Origin: Methanoculleus receptaculi
GTDB taxonomy: Archaea; Halobacteriota; Methanomicrobia; Methanomicrobiales; Methanoculleaceae
Direction: 5' to 3'
Length of the DNA: 64,000 bases
Assembly (NCBI RefSeq): GCF_033472595.1
Contig: NZ_CP137642.1
Location: 1-64,000 of the forward strand
Shown: positions 1-10,112 of the stretch, piece by piece
How positions within the stretch are numbered: the stretch's first letter is position 1
How the letters are laid out: each line of letters begins with the position of its first letter
Program-made: the position numbers and the translations under genes
Notes under the pieces: generated by a model
What the model was told of the DNA's origin: nothing
Seen by the model: the letters and a program-made list of their open reading frames with translations, nothing else
The model's database searches: none

Positions 1-2310
1 ATGAAGAGTATAACAAAATTGATGGTTGTCGCCATGCTTCTCGCGGCGGCGCTGGTGGTAGCACCGGCGGCGGCGGGGACGCGGAATGTTATTAGTGGTG
101 CAACTGTCTATGTAGGCGAAGAAAACGTTACATTAGGATTTGCCCCTGGCGCCAACCAGATAGTACACTACAGTGACCCCACTGCGGGAGCGATTGACAA
201 GACCATTTCTCTGTCACCTGCTGGCGTCATCCCTGAACTGACCAGCACTGCCGTGGGCACGGTGACCGGGCCCTACTACGTGTTCGACAACACTGGAGAC
301 CCGACAAACCGATCCACCTCACTCGGCTACATCAACGTCCAGTACCCGGAGGTTAAGCTTGATGTTGTGCTGAACACTTCTCAGAAGGACTCCGTGGCCG
401 GAAAATCCGTCACCAGGGACAACCTGCTGGACTTCAAGTTGACTGACAACATCCTCAATCTGACCGATACAATCAACATCGAGGTCACCATGCCTGGCGG
501 CGGTACGACGACCCAGTTTGGCGGAAAGTACCTGAATGGAACCCCCCTCACCGGCGGGACCAGTTACATCGGTCCAGTCAACCTCTCGACTGCCGAAGCC
601 GGGACATACACAGCGATTGCAAAGTGGCCCAGCACTTCTGACTTCTACGGCAAGGGCTTTGACTCCAACACCGTGACCTTTGAGGTCTCTACGAAGAAGC
701 TCGTCATCACGTCCGACAAGGACAGCGTTGTCCGCGGCAAGACTTTCTCCGTGACGGTCACCGGCGAGTCGAAGAAGACATACAACCTGTTCATCAAAGA
801 TGTCAGCAGTATTAATGAGAACGAGTATCCGTTTATCTTGCCCGGCCAGAACGGTGTGACACCTGGTCTTGGTGGGCCCGCTAAGGACCACCGGAACGTA
901 AACGTTACGACCACCGCCGGCGGCACGCGCACCGTCCAGTTCAACACCAACTCGACCACCGACGACCGGCAGTTCACCATCAGAGTCGAAGATCCCACTG
1001 ACACCACCAACTACGACGAGGTCAAGGTAAAAGTTGAGAAGGGCGCCGTCACCATCACGGCAGCCGGCACCGGAACCTACTACATCGGTGAGGAGATCAC
1101 CCTCGAGGGTACCTGCACCGAGAGCGACTATGTCTACCTCTTCCTGACCGGCCCGAACCTCAACAGCAACGGTGTCGAGCTCACCGGAAACATGCTCGAC
1201 GTGGTGAACGACAATCCAGTCAACTTCACCTCTGAGGTTGTCGAGGCTGATGACACCTGGTCGTACAAGTGGAACACCGCTGACCTGGATAGGTCGCTTG
1301 ACTCTGGCGGCTACACGATCTACGCCGTCTCGGCACCTAAAGACAAGGACCACCTCTCCGAAGCCGAGTATGACACGATCTCAATCCAGCTCCGGTCCGG
1401 GTTCATCTCCGCGACATCGAGCGGTGCAGTCGTAGCGAAGGGTGACGACCTGAAACTCACCGGCATCGCACAGGGCGACCCCGACGAGGTCCAGGTCTGG
1501 ATCTTCGGCAAGAACAAGCAGGATATCGGGTCTGCAACCGTTGAGGATGACGGCTCTTTCGAGTTCGAACTCAAGGGAGCAGATACCAAGGATTACTCCG
1601 CAGGTCAGTACTTCGTTGTCATCCAGCACCCGATGATGAACGGTCAATTCGACATTTCTGCCGGTACTGGCTTCTGGGATGGCTGGATCGTCGGAACACT
1701 TGAGTCTGGCTTTAATCCTGTAAAGATATCCGGGCTCCAGGCGTCTGACGCAGCAAACGCGCTGATCAAGGCGCTTGACTCCCCGAACATCGACGACACC
1801 TACGTGAAGCTCACGTTCGTCGTCGAGGAGCCACGGATCCTGATCGACCCGATCGGTGACGTGCCTGCAGGCAGCACGTTCACAATCAGCGGCACCACCA
1901 ACCTCGCTGTCGGTGACACCCTGAACGTCGAGGTCACATCCGCTGCGTTCACCCCGACCGAGAAGGGCGAAGCCGCGGGCTTCGCAAGCGTTGCCAGGAC
2001 GACCGAGGTCAAGGCTGGCGATGGTGCGAACGTCTGGTCTGTCGAGATCGACGGATCGAACTTCAAGCCCGACCAGTACATAGTCAAGGTTGAGTGCATC
2101 GAGACCGACACAACCGCAACCGCGAACTTCAACGTGATTGAGGCTGTTCCGACCACGCCCACGGTAACCCCGACCGAGACTGTGACAACGACCACACCCC
2201 CGGCCACAACCACAGTACCCCCGACCGAAACCGAAACCCCAGGGTTTGGAGCACTCCTTGCCCTTGCCGGACTTGGTGCGGTTGCCTACCTGGTTCTCCG
2301 TCGGGACTAA
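1..2310 (+). CDS. S-layer-type surface glycoprotein with PGF-CTERM anchor
   Basis: A 769-residue secreted protein, probably a main component of the cell-surface layer. Residues 1-25 form a signal peptide (basic start, hydrophobic core AMLLAAALVV, cleavage near APAAA). The mature part is a series of beta-rich segments with many N-x-S/T glycosylation sequons. A Thr/Pro-rich linker at about 715-742 leads into the motif PGFGALLALAG, a hydrophobic helix and a terminal RRD. That is the PGF-CTERM tripartite signal that archaeosortase A processes to attach a protein to the membrane lipid. The coding region begins at base 1, so its promoter and ribosome binding site lie outside the window. Methanomicrobiales S-layer proteins have this layout; the exact S-layer role is inferred. 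Confidence 0.85.
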   Translation: MKSITKLMVVAMLLAAALVVAPAAAGTRNVISGATVYVGEENVTLGFAPGANQIVHYSDPTAGAIDKTISLSPAGVIPELTSTAVGTVTGPYYVFDNTGDPTNRSTSLGYINVQYPEVKLDVVLNTSQKDSVAGKSVTRDNLLDFKLTDNILNLTDTINIEVTMPGGGTTTQFGGKYLNGTPLTGGTSYIGPVNLSTAEAGTYTAIAKWPSTSDFYGKGFDSNTVTFEVSTKKLVITSDKDSVVRGKTFSVTVTGESKKTYNLFIKDVSSINENEYPFILPGQNGVTPGLGGPAKDHRNVNVTTTAGGTRTVQFNTNSTTDDRQFTIRVEDPTDTTNYDEVKVKVEKGAVTITAAGTGTYYIGEEITLEGTCTESDYVYLFLTGPNLNSNGVELTGNMLDVVNDNPVNFTSEVVEADDTWSYKWNTADLDRSLDSGGYTIYAVSAPKDKDHLSEAEYDTISIQLRSGFISATSSGAVVAKGDDLKLTGIAQGDPDEVQVWIFGKNKQDIGSATVEDDGSFEFELKGADTKDYSAGQYFVVIQHPMMNGQFDISAGTGFWDGWIVGTLESGFNPVKISGLQASDAANALIKALDSPNIDDTYVKLTFVVEEPRILIDPIGDVPAGSTFTISGTTNLAVGDTLNVEVTSAAFTPTEKGEAAGFASVARTTEVKAGDGANVWSVEIDGSNFKPDQYIVKVECIETDTTATANFNVIEAVPTTPTVTPTETVTTTTPPATTTVPPTETETPGFGALLALAGLGAVAYLVLRRD

Positions 2311-2324
2311 ACCCTGACAAACCC

Positions 2325-2350
2325 TAATTTTTTTGTTTCCTGCTTTTGTT
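2325..2350 (+). terminator. T-rich transcription terminator after the S-layer gene
   Basis: A run of eight T (2327-2334) begins 16 bp after the stop codon and is followed by more T-rich sequence. Archaeal RNA polymerase terminates at such tracts on the non-template strand without needing a hairpin. Confidence 0.5.
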
Positions 2351-2455
2351 GAGCGGTTTTTCATGTATTGCGACTGCTCCTGAGAGATCTCTTTCGCAAC
2401 AGAACAAACCGCTATAGTGATGCCAGTGAGGGCAGAGGCAGAGCCCATCAAACCC

Positions 2456-2482
2456 ATCAAACCAGTTTGCTCGTGGTTTGAT
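2456..2482. repeat. Perfect 9-bp inverted repeat
   Basis: ATCAAACCA at 2456-2464 is matched by its exact reverse complement TGGTTTGAT at 2474-2482, with a 9-bp spacer. A direct repeat of CCCATCAAA lies just upstream. It could be a hairpin or a binding site for a dimeric regulator. No gene starts close by, so the role is unknown. Confidence 0.5.
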
Positions 2483-2529
2483 ATCCGCGAATCACCCGCG
2501 GTGAACGTCTTTTGCAGCTGACCAACTGC

Positions 2530-2965
2530 GCCCCGGAGGGCGGGCGGGCGGTGAATGATGATAGATCCTGGGAAGCCGTGGAAGGACGGAAACGGGATCT
2601 CAGGGAAGTTTCTCAACGAGAACGTGGTGAGGGATATCTCCTCCCCGGACACTGTATCGATGGGAATCACCCCGCGGGGGTGGGGCTGACGGGGAGGGGG
2701 GAGGCGGAGACGGCTCCCCCCTCTCCTGTCTCCTGCGTTTCAACCAGACACTCTTTTCCGTGTGAGGTAAAAACACCCCCACCGCCCGGCCGCTCCGCGG
2801 CCTCCTCCCGCCCCCTTCACAGGGGGCGGGCAGTGCGTGGCGATTGACCCGGATACCGTGCCAGGGGTGGAAACCGGGTTCCAATGACGGTTTCACCTGG
2901 CAGTAGGTATGCACTTTGGGGCACTGTATCGATGGGGAAACCCTTCCGCCCCTGTCCCTATATGC
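2530..2965 (+). repeat. Dispersed GC-rich intergenic repeat, copy A (compound)
   Basis: Most of the 970-bp gap 2311-3281 has no gene; it holds two tandem pieces of a repeat family also seen near 9.6, 29.5 and 49.3 kb. Shared words include CAGGGAAGTTTCTCA, ACTGTATCGATGGGAATCAC and GGGGTGGGGCTGACGGGGAG. The second piece (about 2780-2960) carries GCGATTGACCCGGATACCGT, again followed by CACTGTATCGATGGGGAA. Frames through the repeat are proline/arginine-rich and do not look like protein. Confidence 0.75.
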
Positions 2966-3281
2966 TCCAGGAGACCATACGATGGCCTGTATCCACAGGC
3001 ATACCACATGAAGAAGGCCGGGAAGCGTTTTCACACAAATGAGGAGAGGCAGAGCGGGTTTGCTGCCGATAGAGATCATAACGCTGCGCTGAAGAGTCAT
3101 CGCGCGGAGATTTGGAAAAACAGCCCTCTGAACCCCTTTGAACCTCTGGAGAGAATACCTCTGCCATCAGATCGCCCTCGTGCAGGTGCTCTCCGGGAAA
3201 CAGGAGACCCTGCCTCAAGAGGCGCGGGGTAGTTAGATGTAGTAGAAAACCCCAATCAGAATCAGAAGGGAGAAGAGCCAG

Positions 3282-4805
3282 ATGAAACTTAACGTAAAAC
3301 TGCTGGACATCGCAAGCCGCGGGGTTCTCCTCAACAGCACCGACGCACGGACGCTGCGCGTCCGTGACGGCGACCGCGTCCTGCTCATCGATGAGGTGAC
3401 AGGGAGGACCGCCCAGGCCTATGTCGACACCACCGACTCGATCATCGAACCCGGGGTCGTTGGTGTATACAAACCGGTGAATGCCACCCTCGCCGCCGGA
3501 GATGGCGCAACCGTCGAGGTGAGGAGCGCCGACCGCCCCCGCTCCCTCGTCCACATCAAGAAGAAGATGGATGGCGGCCGATTCACCAAGGACGAGACGG
3601 TGGAGGTCATCAAGGACGTCGTCGATGACACCCTCTCGGCCGGCGAGATCAGCGCCTACGTCACCGCGTCCTACATCCACGGCCTGGACCTGGACGAGAT
3701 AGAATACCTGACCAGGGCAATGGTCGATACCGGGGAGCGCCTCCGCTTCACAAGGCACCCCATCGTTGACAAACACTCCATCGGCGGTGTGCCGGGGAAC
3801 AAGATCTCCCTTTTGATCGTGCCGATCATCGCTGCAAGCGGTCTTTTAATACCGAAGACCAGCTCCCGCGCCATCACCGGCGCCGGCGGGACGGCAGACC
3901 TCATGGAGGTTCTTGCACCTGTCGATTTCCCGGCATCCGAGGTGCAGCGGATGACCGAGAAGGCCGGCGGCGTCATAGTCTGGGGCGGTGCCACGAACAT
4001 AGCCCCCGCCGATGACAAGATCATCGCCCACGAGTACCCCCTCCGGATCGATGCCCGGGGACAGATGATCGCAAGCGTCATGGCCAAGAAGACCGCCGTT
4101 GACGCCGACCTTGTGATCATAGACATCCCTGTCGGCCGGAATACAAAGGTCGAGGACGTCCAGGATGGCCGGAAACTCGCCCGCGAGTTCATCGACATCG
4201 GCGAACGGCTCGGAATGCGGGTCGAGTGCGCTTTAAGTTACGGCGAATCGCCCGTCGGCCACACCATAGGCCCGAACCTGGAGGTGCGCGAGGCGCTCAC
4301 CGTCCTGGAGGGTGCAACCGAACCGAACTCCCTGATCCAGAAGAGCATCTCCCTGGCCGGAATGGCGCTCGAGATGGCCGGGAAAGCCGCACCCGGCCAG
4401 GGTGCTGAGGTCGCCGCGGATGTCCTCCGCAGCGGCAAGGCGCTTGATAAGATGCGGCAGATCATAGAGATCCAGGGCGGAGACCCGAACGTGAAGGCCG
4501 AAGACCTCCAGCCCGGGGAGTACAAATTCGATGTGAGGGCGCCGCAGGACGGCTATGTGATCGAGCTGAACAACAGATCGCTTGTCACGCTCGCCCGGTT
4601 CGCGGGTTCGCCTTACGATCACGGCGCGGGGCTATACATACACGCAAAGAAGGGGAAACGGGTCAAAAAGGGTGACCCCATATTCACCATCTATGCCGAA
4701 CGGGAATGGCGGCTTTCACGCGCGATCGAGGTCGGCCGGGCGCTTATGCCGGTGGTTGTGGAGGGCATGGTGATCGAGCGCATTCCACAGGATCGCTGGG
4801 TGTGA
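3282..4805 (+). CDS. AMP phosphorylase
   Basis: A 507-residue member of the thymidine/pyrimidine phosphorylase family in its archaeal form, which splits AMP (also CMP and UMP) with phosphate to ribose 1,5-bisphosphate and free base. This is the first step of the archaeal AMP salvage pathway ending at form III Rubisco. An archaeal N-terminal domain occupies about 1-85. The family signature follows: [15 protein letters not shown] then [18 protein letters not shown] near residues 160-210, covering the phosphate- and substrate-binding loops. The C-terminal alpha/beta domain includes a glycine-rich region near 450. Length matches the archaeal family (about 500). The ATG follows the purine-rich GAAGGGAGAAGAG. 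Neither ribose-1,5-bisphosphate isomerase nor Rubisco is in the window. Confidence 0.92.
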   Translation: MKLNVKLLDIASRGVLLNSTDARTLRVRDGDRVLLIDEVTGRTAQAYVDTTDSIIEPGVVGVYKPVNATLAAGDGATVEVRSADRPRSLVHIKKKMDGGRFTKDETVEVIKDVVDDTLSAGEISAYVTASYIHGLDLDEIEYLTRAMVDTGERLRFTRHPIVDKHSIGGVPGNKISLLIVPIIAASGLLIPKTSSRAITGAGGTADLMEVLAPVDFPASEVQRMTEKAGGVIVWGGATNIAPADDKIIAHEYPLRIDARGQMIASVMAKKTAVDADLVIIDIPVGRNTKVEDVQDGRKLAREFIDIGERLGMRVECALSYGESPVGHTIGPNLEVREALTVLEGATEPNSLIQKSISLAGMALEMAGKAAPGQGAEVAADVLRSGKALDKMRQIIEIQGGDPNVKAEDLQPGEYKFDVRAPQDGYVIELNNRSLVTLARFAGSPYDHGAGLYIHAKKGKRVKKGDPIFTIYAEREWRLSRAIEVGRALMPVVVEGMVIERIPQDRWV

Positions 4806-4844
4806 ACCGATGCCCTCAAGTTTTACCCCTCCTTACATCTCATC

Positions 4845-6242
4845 ATGAAGAAAAATCATCTCATCTTGATCCTTCTCGTCTCCTGCGCCCTCCTCTGCGG
4901 CACGGCGCAGGCGGTCACCCTGCGGATCAACGTGGCCGATGATAACACGGGCGAGGCAATCGCCGACGCCTCCATCTACATCGACGGCAACTATATCGGG
5001 AAGACCGCCTCGGACGGAACATACTCCTACGTCCATTCGAGTAAAACTGACCTTTACCTTAAGGTTGTAAAGAAAGGCTACCGGAACTGGGTGGACTACG
5101 TCGACTACGACGCGACACGCGTGTATGTCGATATGATCCGCGAGGATGTGACGCTCACCATCGAACTCTACGATGCAACCACTCTTGAACCGATCGTCGG
5201 TGCTGTGGTGCGGGTCGAGTCCGAGGATTACTCCGATTCTGAGGTCAGCGGCCGCAGCGGGAGCGTTAACTTCGCGGTGAAGGCCGGGGAGGTCTACAAC
5301 GTCGAGGTCCGCGCGTCGGGTTACGCCGACCTCTCAAAGACCGTGGATATGGAGAGCAGCGACCGGACCGTCCAGTACCTGCTCTTCCCAAGCGACATCC
5401 TGGGTATCCGGGTAGTGGATGCCGGGACCTCCGCCCCCATTGAGGGTGCGGAGGTGTATATAGACAACACGCTTGCCGGAAAGACCGACGCTGACGGCGG
5501 GCTGCAACTCCACCTGGAGCGCGCGAAGCGGTATACTTTCAGGATTACGGCTACGGACTACCAGCCTTACCAGGAGACCATCTACCTGGACGAGGATGAT
5601 GTCTTCCTGGGTGCCAAACTCTCGAAGTCAGCCTACTCCGTCTCGATAGCGGTCTTTGATGAGGCAACAAAACCGGTCGAGGGGGCTGAGGTCTACCTCA
5701 ACGGGACGCTGAAAGGAAGGACCAGCCAGTACGGCAGGTTCACGCTCCCCAAACTCCCCGCAGGCACATACGAGATCATGGTGCGGGCGTCAGGCTACGC
5801 CGACTGGAGCGAGACGCGCCGGATCGCCGGGGAAGGAGAGGAGATCGTGGTCGAACTCGGCTACGACAGAGCGGACGTGACCTTCAGCGTGAAGGATGCT
5901 GACGGGAACGCGCTGGCCGGGGTGACGATCGTCATCGACGGCCAGGCCGCCGGGGTGACCGACAGCCAGGGTCTCCTCACGAGATCGCTTGTCACAAACA
6001 GGGTGTATAACGTCACCGCTGCTCATGACGGCTACCGGAACATCTCGGTCGAGGCAGATATCCCGCCTGGAACAACCGAGTTCTCCGTTCCGCTTGTCAT
6101 GGAGCGGGAGTTCAATATCTGGGTGCCCCTGGTCGGGATCGGGATTGTTATCGTCCTCCTGATCGCGGTGGTGGTGGTTCTGCGGAGGAGGACCTCCAAC
6201 CAGCGCAAGGGAAGATCACGCGGCGGCCGCGACAGTCTCTAG
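4845..6242 (+). CDS. Membrane-anchored surface protein with PEGA/carboxypeptidase-regulatory-like repeats
   Basis: A 465-residue protein with a signal peptide (1-23, ending GTAQA), a string of beta-sandwich repeats and a single C-terminal membrane helix (about 424-447). The tail is very basic (RRRTSNQRKGRSRGG), so the repeats should face outside. The repeats of about 85 residues share a core such as SIYIDGNYIGKTASDG, EVYIDNTLAGKTDADG, EVYLNGTLKGRTSQYG and TIVIDGQAAGVTDSQG, each followed by an aromatic stretch ending in an A-x-GY turn. This resembles PEGA and carboxypeptidase regulatory-like domains, which act as stalks or adhesion modules. No enzyme motif is visible. It starts 39 bp after AMP phosphorylase. 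Function is unknown beyond a surface role. Confidence 0.8.
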   Translation: MKKNHLILILLVSCALLCGTAQAVTLRINVADDNTGEAIADASIYIDGNYIGKTASDGTYSYVHSSKTDLYLKVVKKGYRNWVDYVDYDATRVYVDMIREDVTLTIELYDATTLEPIVGAVVRVESEDYSDSEVSGRSGSVNFAVKAGEVYNVEVRASGYADLSKTVDMESSDRTVQYLLFPSDILGIRVVDAGTSAPIEGAEVYIDNTLAGKTDADGGLQLHLERAKRYTFRITATDYQPYQETIYLDEDDVFLGAKLSKSAYSVSIAVFDEATKPVEGAEVYLNGTLKGRTSQYGRFTLPKLPAGTYEIMVRASGYADWSETRRIAGEGEEIVVELGYDRADVTFSVKDADGNALAGVTIVIDGQAAGVTDSQGLLTRSLVTNRVYNVTAAHDGYRNISVEADIPPGTTEFSVPLVMEREFNIWVPLVGIGIVIVLLIAVVVVLRRRTSNQRKGRSRGGRDSL

Positions 6243-6252
6243 ACCTTCCAGT

Positions 6253-6262
6253 CTTTTTTTTA
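6253..6262 (+). terminator. T-tract after the PEGA-like gene
   Basis: Nine T in a row (6253-6261), 11 bp after the stop codon, the usual archaeal termination signal. Confidence 0.45.
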
Positions 6263-6395
6263 CCGGCCAGGGTTTTGCGGGCTCATCGCCCGGGGTTTGA
6301 TCACCGCAGGACTCTGATGACCGGTGTCTGTTTTTCACCCAAATTGGCAACCTTTATCCCTGGATAATGAAACAGGAAAAGATACAGTGTGTTGT

Positions 6396-9300
6396 ATGAT
6401 GAGATGGGTGTATGCATGCCTGGTGATCGGGCTGGTCTTGCTGGCGGCGCCGGTCGCGGGGCAGGTTCCGGATGCAGTTACCGTCAGCACGGATACCGCG
6501 TGGCTGACGGCGGGGAGCGGTGAGACCGCTGCCATCACGGTGAGTGTGACAAACAGCACCCCGGCGGCCGGGGTGGGGGGCGTCAGGGTTGAGTTGTCGG
6601 TGGACGGCACTGATGGAAGCATAACTCCCGCAGAGGTGGTGACGGCCGCGGATGGTAAGGCAACGGCCAGGTTCAGGCCCGGAACGAAGAGCGGGACAGC
6701 AAGGATCACGGCAACGGTTTTGTACGAGGGGCTGGATGAACCGCTGACTGACAGTGTCGAGCAGCATATCGACCACGCGGCGCCCTACAGGCTTGCCGGC
6801 CTCTGGTACGACCCGGAGGTGATTGTTGGCGAGACGACGGATATCGTTCTCCGGATGGAGGACCGCTACGGGAACCCTGTGGACAGCAGGCGGGTTGCCG
6901 AGACGGTGACCTTCATGGTGGGCTCGCCTACCGGGGGGGCGAGGTTTGAAGAAAGCGGCAGCGATAAGGCCACGGTGGAGGTGGATGAGACCGGGAATGC
7001 CACCGCGAGGCTTTGTGTCGATACGGTGGCCGGGGAGAATATAGTCTACATCGGGCCACCGGCATCGGCTGGACCGGGCAGGTACATCACCATCACCACT
7101 GCCGGGAGTGAGCCGGCCGGGATCGATCTGGTCGTAGATCCCGCGAGCGCCTCGGTTCCGGCGGATGGGGATAAGATGATCAGGCTCACCTACACCCTGC
7201 GTGACGCCTTCGGCAACAGCGCTCCCGCGCAGGGGCTCTGGGTGAACGCCACGATACAGCGGGTGGACGGACCTGACGAGCAGAGCGTTCTCCTCTACTC
7301 CAACCGTTACGGTCAGGTGATGGTCACCTACGGCCCTGAAGACTCCATGGGCACTGCGACCATCACTGCAACCGCTGCCGCGAACTCAAGCGTGAGCGTA
7401 ACGCAGGTGGTGGAGTTCACCAGCACCGAGCCTGTGGAGATGGTCCTCTCCGCAAGCCCGCAGTCGATGCCGAGCCGAGATGTCGATCCCGATTCGGTAG
7501 CGCAACTCCGGGCGAAGGTGATGGATATCAAGGGGAACCCGGTCGAGGGGGAGACGGTGACGTTTGAGATCGATACCGGTTCGATCAATCACGAAGGGGT
7601 CGAGCTGGTCGGCAATCCCTATCTGGGTGAGACACCGGGGCAGAACGAGTTGACAGCCGTGACCGATGAGAACGGCTATGCCACTGTCAGTTTCCACCCG
7701 GGAGAGTTTGCCGAACCTGTCGATGGGAAGAGGATCGCGGCGCGAGGGAATGCAACCGTCATAGCCACGTGGGGGACTGCTGTCAGAAACCTCATCCTGA
7801 CCTGGATGAACTACCCCTACCTCTCGGTGGAGACGGAGGTATCCCCGGCGACTATCGGGATGAACGATACCGTCGATGTAACGATCAGGCTGAAGGGCGA
7901 TGGGTATGAGTTGCAGCCGGATCCGATAGATGTTGTGCTGGTGATCGATCGGTCGGGGAGTATGAGTGAGACGGACATGGAAGGAGACGAAACGAGGATG
8001 GCAGCGGCGAAGGCTGCGGCAAACAACTTTGTTGACCAGATGGACTTTACCCCCGACCAGGACCGGGTGGCGCTGGTCTCGTTTGCCTTCGACGCCACGC
8101 TGAACCAGGGGTTGACCAGTGACTCTGACAAGATTAAGGGCGCGATCAACAACAGCCTGTCAGCGGAAGGTGCAACGAACATGAGGCTGGCGTATTACAC
8201 CGCGATCAAGTACCTCAAGGAGAACGGAAGGTCCAATGCAGTCAAGGCAGTCATCCTCATGAGCGACGGCGACTGGAACTACCATGGTTCCCCACTCGCG
8301 AAAGGAACTGGTTACCCGGATAGCGATCTCCACCTTTCAACACGGTATCCGCAGTATAATACTGCTATCCTCTCTGGTTACCCTTGGAGTGGGTCCGACT
8401 ATGACTTCGGGAGTGAAAAGTACGAGTGGTATCAGGCTCTCCCTGATCCAAACGGTACGCTGGATAGACAGTCGAGTTGGTATCGATACTCTCCATATTA
8501 CCGGGAATATAACGGTAGAGTCTGCGACAACGGTCAGTTTACCAACCAGAACATGTCGGTGTACGCCAATAGCGGCAATGAAACCGATAAAGTGAGAATC
8601 TACAGCATTGGGTTTGCTTCGGTGCTGAATTCCAATGTTGAGGAAGATCTTGGTGTTCTGTCCGAGGCGACCGGGGGCGAATACGTCTGGGCAGGGAACG
8701 AGGACGAACTCCGGGAAGTCTATACCACGATCGCCGGCGAACTCAAGACCGAGGCCGGCGTCAACACCACGATGACCGTCTTCGAGAATGTTGAGGTGAA
8801 CGAAACGCCCATAGACGCGTTCAAAGTGTTTGACTACAGGCACGAGAATGGAGTCTCCACCTACATACTTAACAAGAGCGGAAACGACACCATCCTCTAT
8901 GAAGGCACCATCGACCAGACCACCGGGTGGAAAAACAATCACAACCTCCACTTTGACATCGGCACCATCCATCTCAACCAGGTCTGGGAGGCCAAAATCC
9001 GCCTCGCGGTGAATTCATCATACGAGGCGGGCGACTACAATAACATCAACATCTTCGGCCCTGGCGCAAGCCTCTCGTTTAACAACGGTGAAGACACGCT
9101 CGATCTCCCGGATACCTTCCTCACAGTCCTCCCCGACCTGAACAACACAGGTATAACGTCCGCCTGGCTCGAGGTGGATCTTGAGGACCCGAAACTCCCG
9201 GCCGACCAGGAGTCGTTCACCGACACCGTCCCGCTGAAGTGGACGATCACCTACAACGGCACCAGTGAGATCCATGAGACGCTTGCATACTCAAACGATA

Positions 9301-9506
9301 AACTATCCTGGACGGTCTTCTGGAAAAAGACGGTTGCCAACTCGACCACAGGGGACAACGCCTGGCTGGACGCAAGAAGCCTGCCCGCCGGTGACTACTG
9401 GATCCGGCTCACCGCCTCGGCGGCTGACGCACCCGACGCCAGGGATACAACAAATACCACGATTCCTATCGGGAGCACGTCCCGCGCCTACATAAAGATC
9501 GAGTAA
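6396..9506 (+). CDS. Secreted VWA-domain protein with bacterial Ig-like repeats
   Basis: About 1036 residues. I start it at the ATG pair at 6396 because MMRWVYACLVIGLVLLAAPVAG is a clean signal peptide; an in-frame start at 6324 would bury it. The N-terminal half contains Ig-like/invasin-type repeats (phrases such as VRVELSVDGTDG, MEDRYGNPVDS, RDAFGNSAP, MDIKGNPVEG), each a filamentous beta-sandwich. A von Willebrand factor A domain follows, with the metal-site motif DRSGS (about residue 517) and the later MSDGDW. A beta-rich region with many N-x-T/S sequons completes it. No membrane anchor is visible at the C-terminus, so it may be secreted or bound non-covalently. A role in adhesion or surface assembly is inferred. 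Confidence 0.82.
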   Translation: MMRWVYACLVIGLVLLAAPVAGQVPDAVTVSTDTAWLTAGSGETAAITVSVTNSTPAAGVGGVRVELSVDGTDGSITPAEVVTAADGKATARFRPGTKSGTARITATVLYEGLDEPLTDSVEQHIDHAAPYRLAGLWYDPEVIVGETTDIVLRMEDRYGNPVDSRRVAETVTFMVGSPTGGARFEESGSDKATVEVDETGNATARLCVDTVAGENIVYIGPPASAGPGRYITITTAGSEPAGIDLVVDPASASVPADGDKMIRLTYTLRDAFGNSAPAQGLWVNATIQRVDGPDEQSVLLYSNRYGQVMVTYGPEDSMGTATITATAAANSSVSVTQVVEFTSTEPVEMVLSASPQSMPSRDVDPDSVAQLRAKVMDIKGNPVEGETVTFEIDTGSINHEGVELVGNPYLGETPGQNELTAVTDENGYATVSFHPGEFAEPVDGKRIAARGNATVIATWGTAVRNLILTWMNYPYLSVETEVSPATIGMNDTVDVTIRLKGDGYELQPDPIDVVLVIDRSGSMSETDMEGDETRMAAAKAAANNFVDQMDFTPDQDRVALVSFAFDATLNQGLTSDSDKIKGAINNSLSAEGATNMRLAYYTAIKYLKENGRSNAVKAVILMSDGDWNYHGSPLAKGTGYPDSDLHLSTRYPQYNTAILSGYPWSGSDYDFGSEKYEWYQALPDPNGTLDRQSSWYRYSPYYREYNGRVCDNGQFTNQNMSVYANSGNETDKVRIYSIGFASVLNSNVEEDLGVLSEATGGEYVWAGNEDELREVYTTIAGELKTEAGVNTTMTVFENVEVNETPIDAFKVFDYRHENGVSTYILNKSGNDTILYEGTIDQTTGWKNNHNLHFDIGTIHLNQVWEAKIRLAVNSSYEAGDYNNINIFGPGASLSFNNGEDTLDLPDTFLTVLPDLNNTGITSAWLEVDLEDPKLPADQESFTDTVPLKWTITYNGTSEIHETLAYSNDKLSWTVFWKKTVANSTTGDNAWLDARSLPAGDYWIRLTASAADAPDARDTTNTTIPIGSTSRAYIKIE

Positions 9507-9608
9507 CCCCCAAACCCTTTTTCGCGCATATGATTGAATGGCGCCCTTCAGGAAACCTGATAGTTCTCACGAGGAAACCAGAAGACCTGCATCTTACGCG
9601 TGTGTCTC

Positions 9609-9876
9609 CCGCTCGCGGGATGGGGCGGGCAAGTGTCTGGCGATTGGCCCGGATACCGTGCCCCTGGGTGGAGAGAGGATCTTCGAGGAGTTTCTCGCCT
9701 GAAACCGGCTGAAGAAATCTCCACCGTGGCAGTGTATCGATAGGGAATCACCCCCTCACCTGTCTCTTGCGTAACCCCCATCTCTCACCGGGATAACGAA
9801 TCCCTCGCGCCCCCCACGCATCCCTTCATCAAATGCCTTCACCAGACCAGCGCATCGGTCTGGTAACCTCGTGGAA
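9609..9876 (+). repeat. Dispersed GC-rich intergenic repeat, copy B
   Basis: Most of the gap 9507-9985 is a repeat that matches 49204-49575 in inverted orientation and copy A in part. Landmarks: GGGCGGGCAAGTGTCTGGCG, GATCTTCGAGGAGTTTCTCG, GCAGTGTATCGATAGGGAAT, then GGATAACGAATCCCTCGCG and CCAGACCAGCGCATCGGTCT, the last containing a small inverted repeat. No gene is supported between 9507 and 9985. Confidence 0.8.
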
Positions 9877-9985
9877 GACCGGCTTTGCAAGCCCGCCTGA
9901 ACGATGGCGTCATGGCATCTTGCAGGGAGGGAGCGCCTTCCACGCCGGAGTGAGCATGAACCAGCGCGAGAACGGCAAAAAACAG

Positions 9986-10057
9986 CGGACCCAGCGGGAG
10001 TTGAACCCGCGTCCTTGGGTTCGAAGCCCAAAAGGATGTCCCCTACCCCATGGGTCC
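9986..10057 (-). tRNA. tRNA-Arg (anticodon TCG)
   Basis: A 72-nt cloverleaf on the minus strand. The acceptor stem is GGACCCA/TGGGTCC with discriminator G. The anticodon stem TTGGG/CCCAA closes the loop CTTCGAA, giving anticodon TCG for arginine codon CGA. The T arm is GCGGG-TTCAACT-CCCGC. CCA is not encoded. I see no intron. It is divergent from the dCTP deaminase-like gene, with the two promoters squeezed into about 55 bp. Confidence 0.93.
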
Positions 10058-10076
10058 CCACATCGGTTTCTATCAT

Positions 10077-10100
10077 AAGATATTAAGCGTTTTTATAGCA
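10077..10100. promoter_or_regulatory. Divergent promoter between tRNA-Arg and the dCTP deaminase-like gene
   Basis: The + strand has a TATA-like TTTTTATAG (10090-10098) about 20 bp before the ATG at 10113, implying a leaderless or nearly leaderless mRNA. The minus strand reads CTATAAAAACG over the same bases and a second AT-rich run nearer the tRNA, about 25-40 bp upstream of its 5' end. Confidence 0.45.
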
Positions 10101-10112
10101 CTACTCTATACG

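Noticed and set aside
1381-2670. A 429-codon minus-strand frame opposite the S-layer-type gene
   Set aside because: Low-complexity antisense frame with no motif; the plus strand encodes a clear surface protein with signal and sorting motifs.
9548-9781. A conserved peptide frame (IPYRYTA...RETPRRS) inside repeats B and D
   Set aside because: The base differences between the two copies fall on all three codon positions and mostly change the residue, so the match reflects DNA conservation, not protein.
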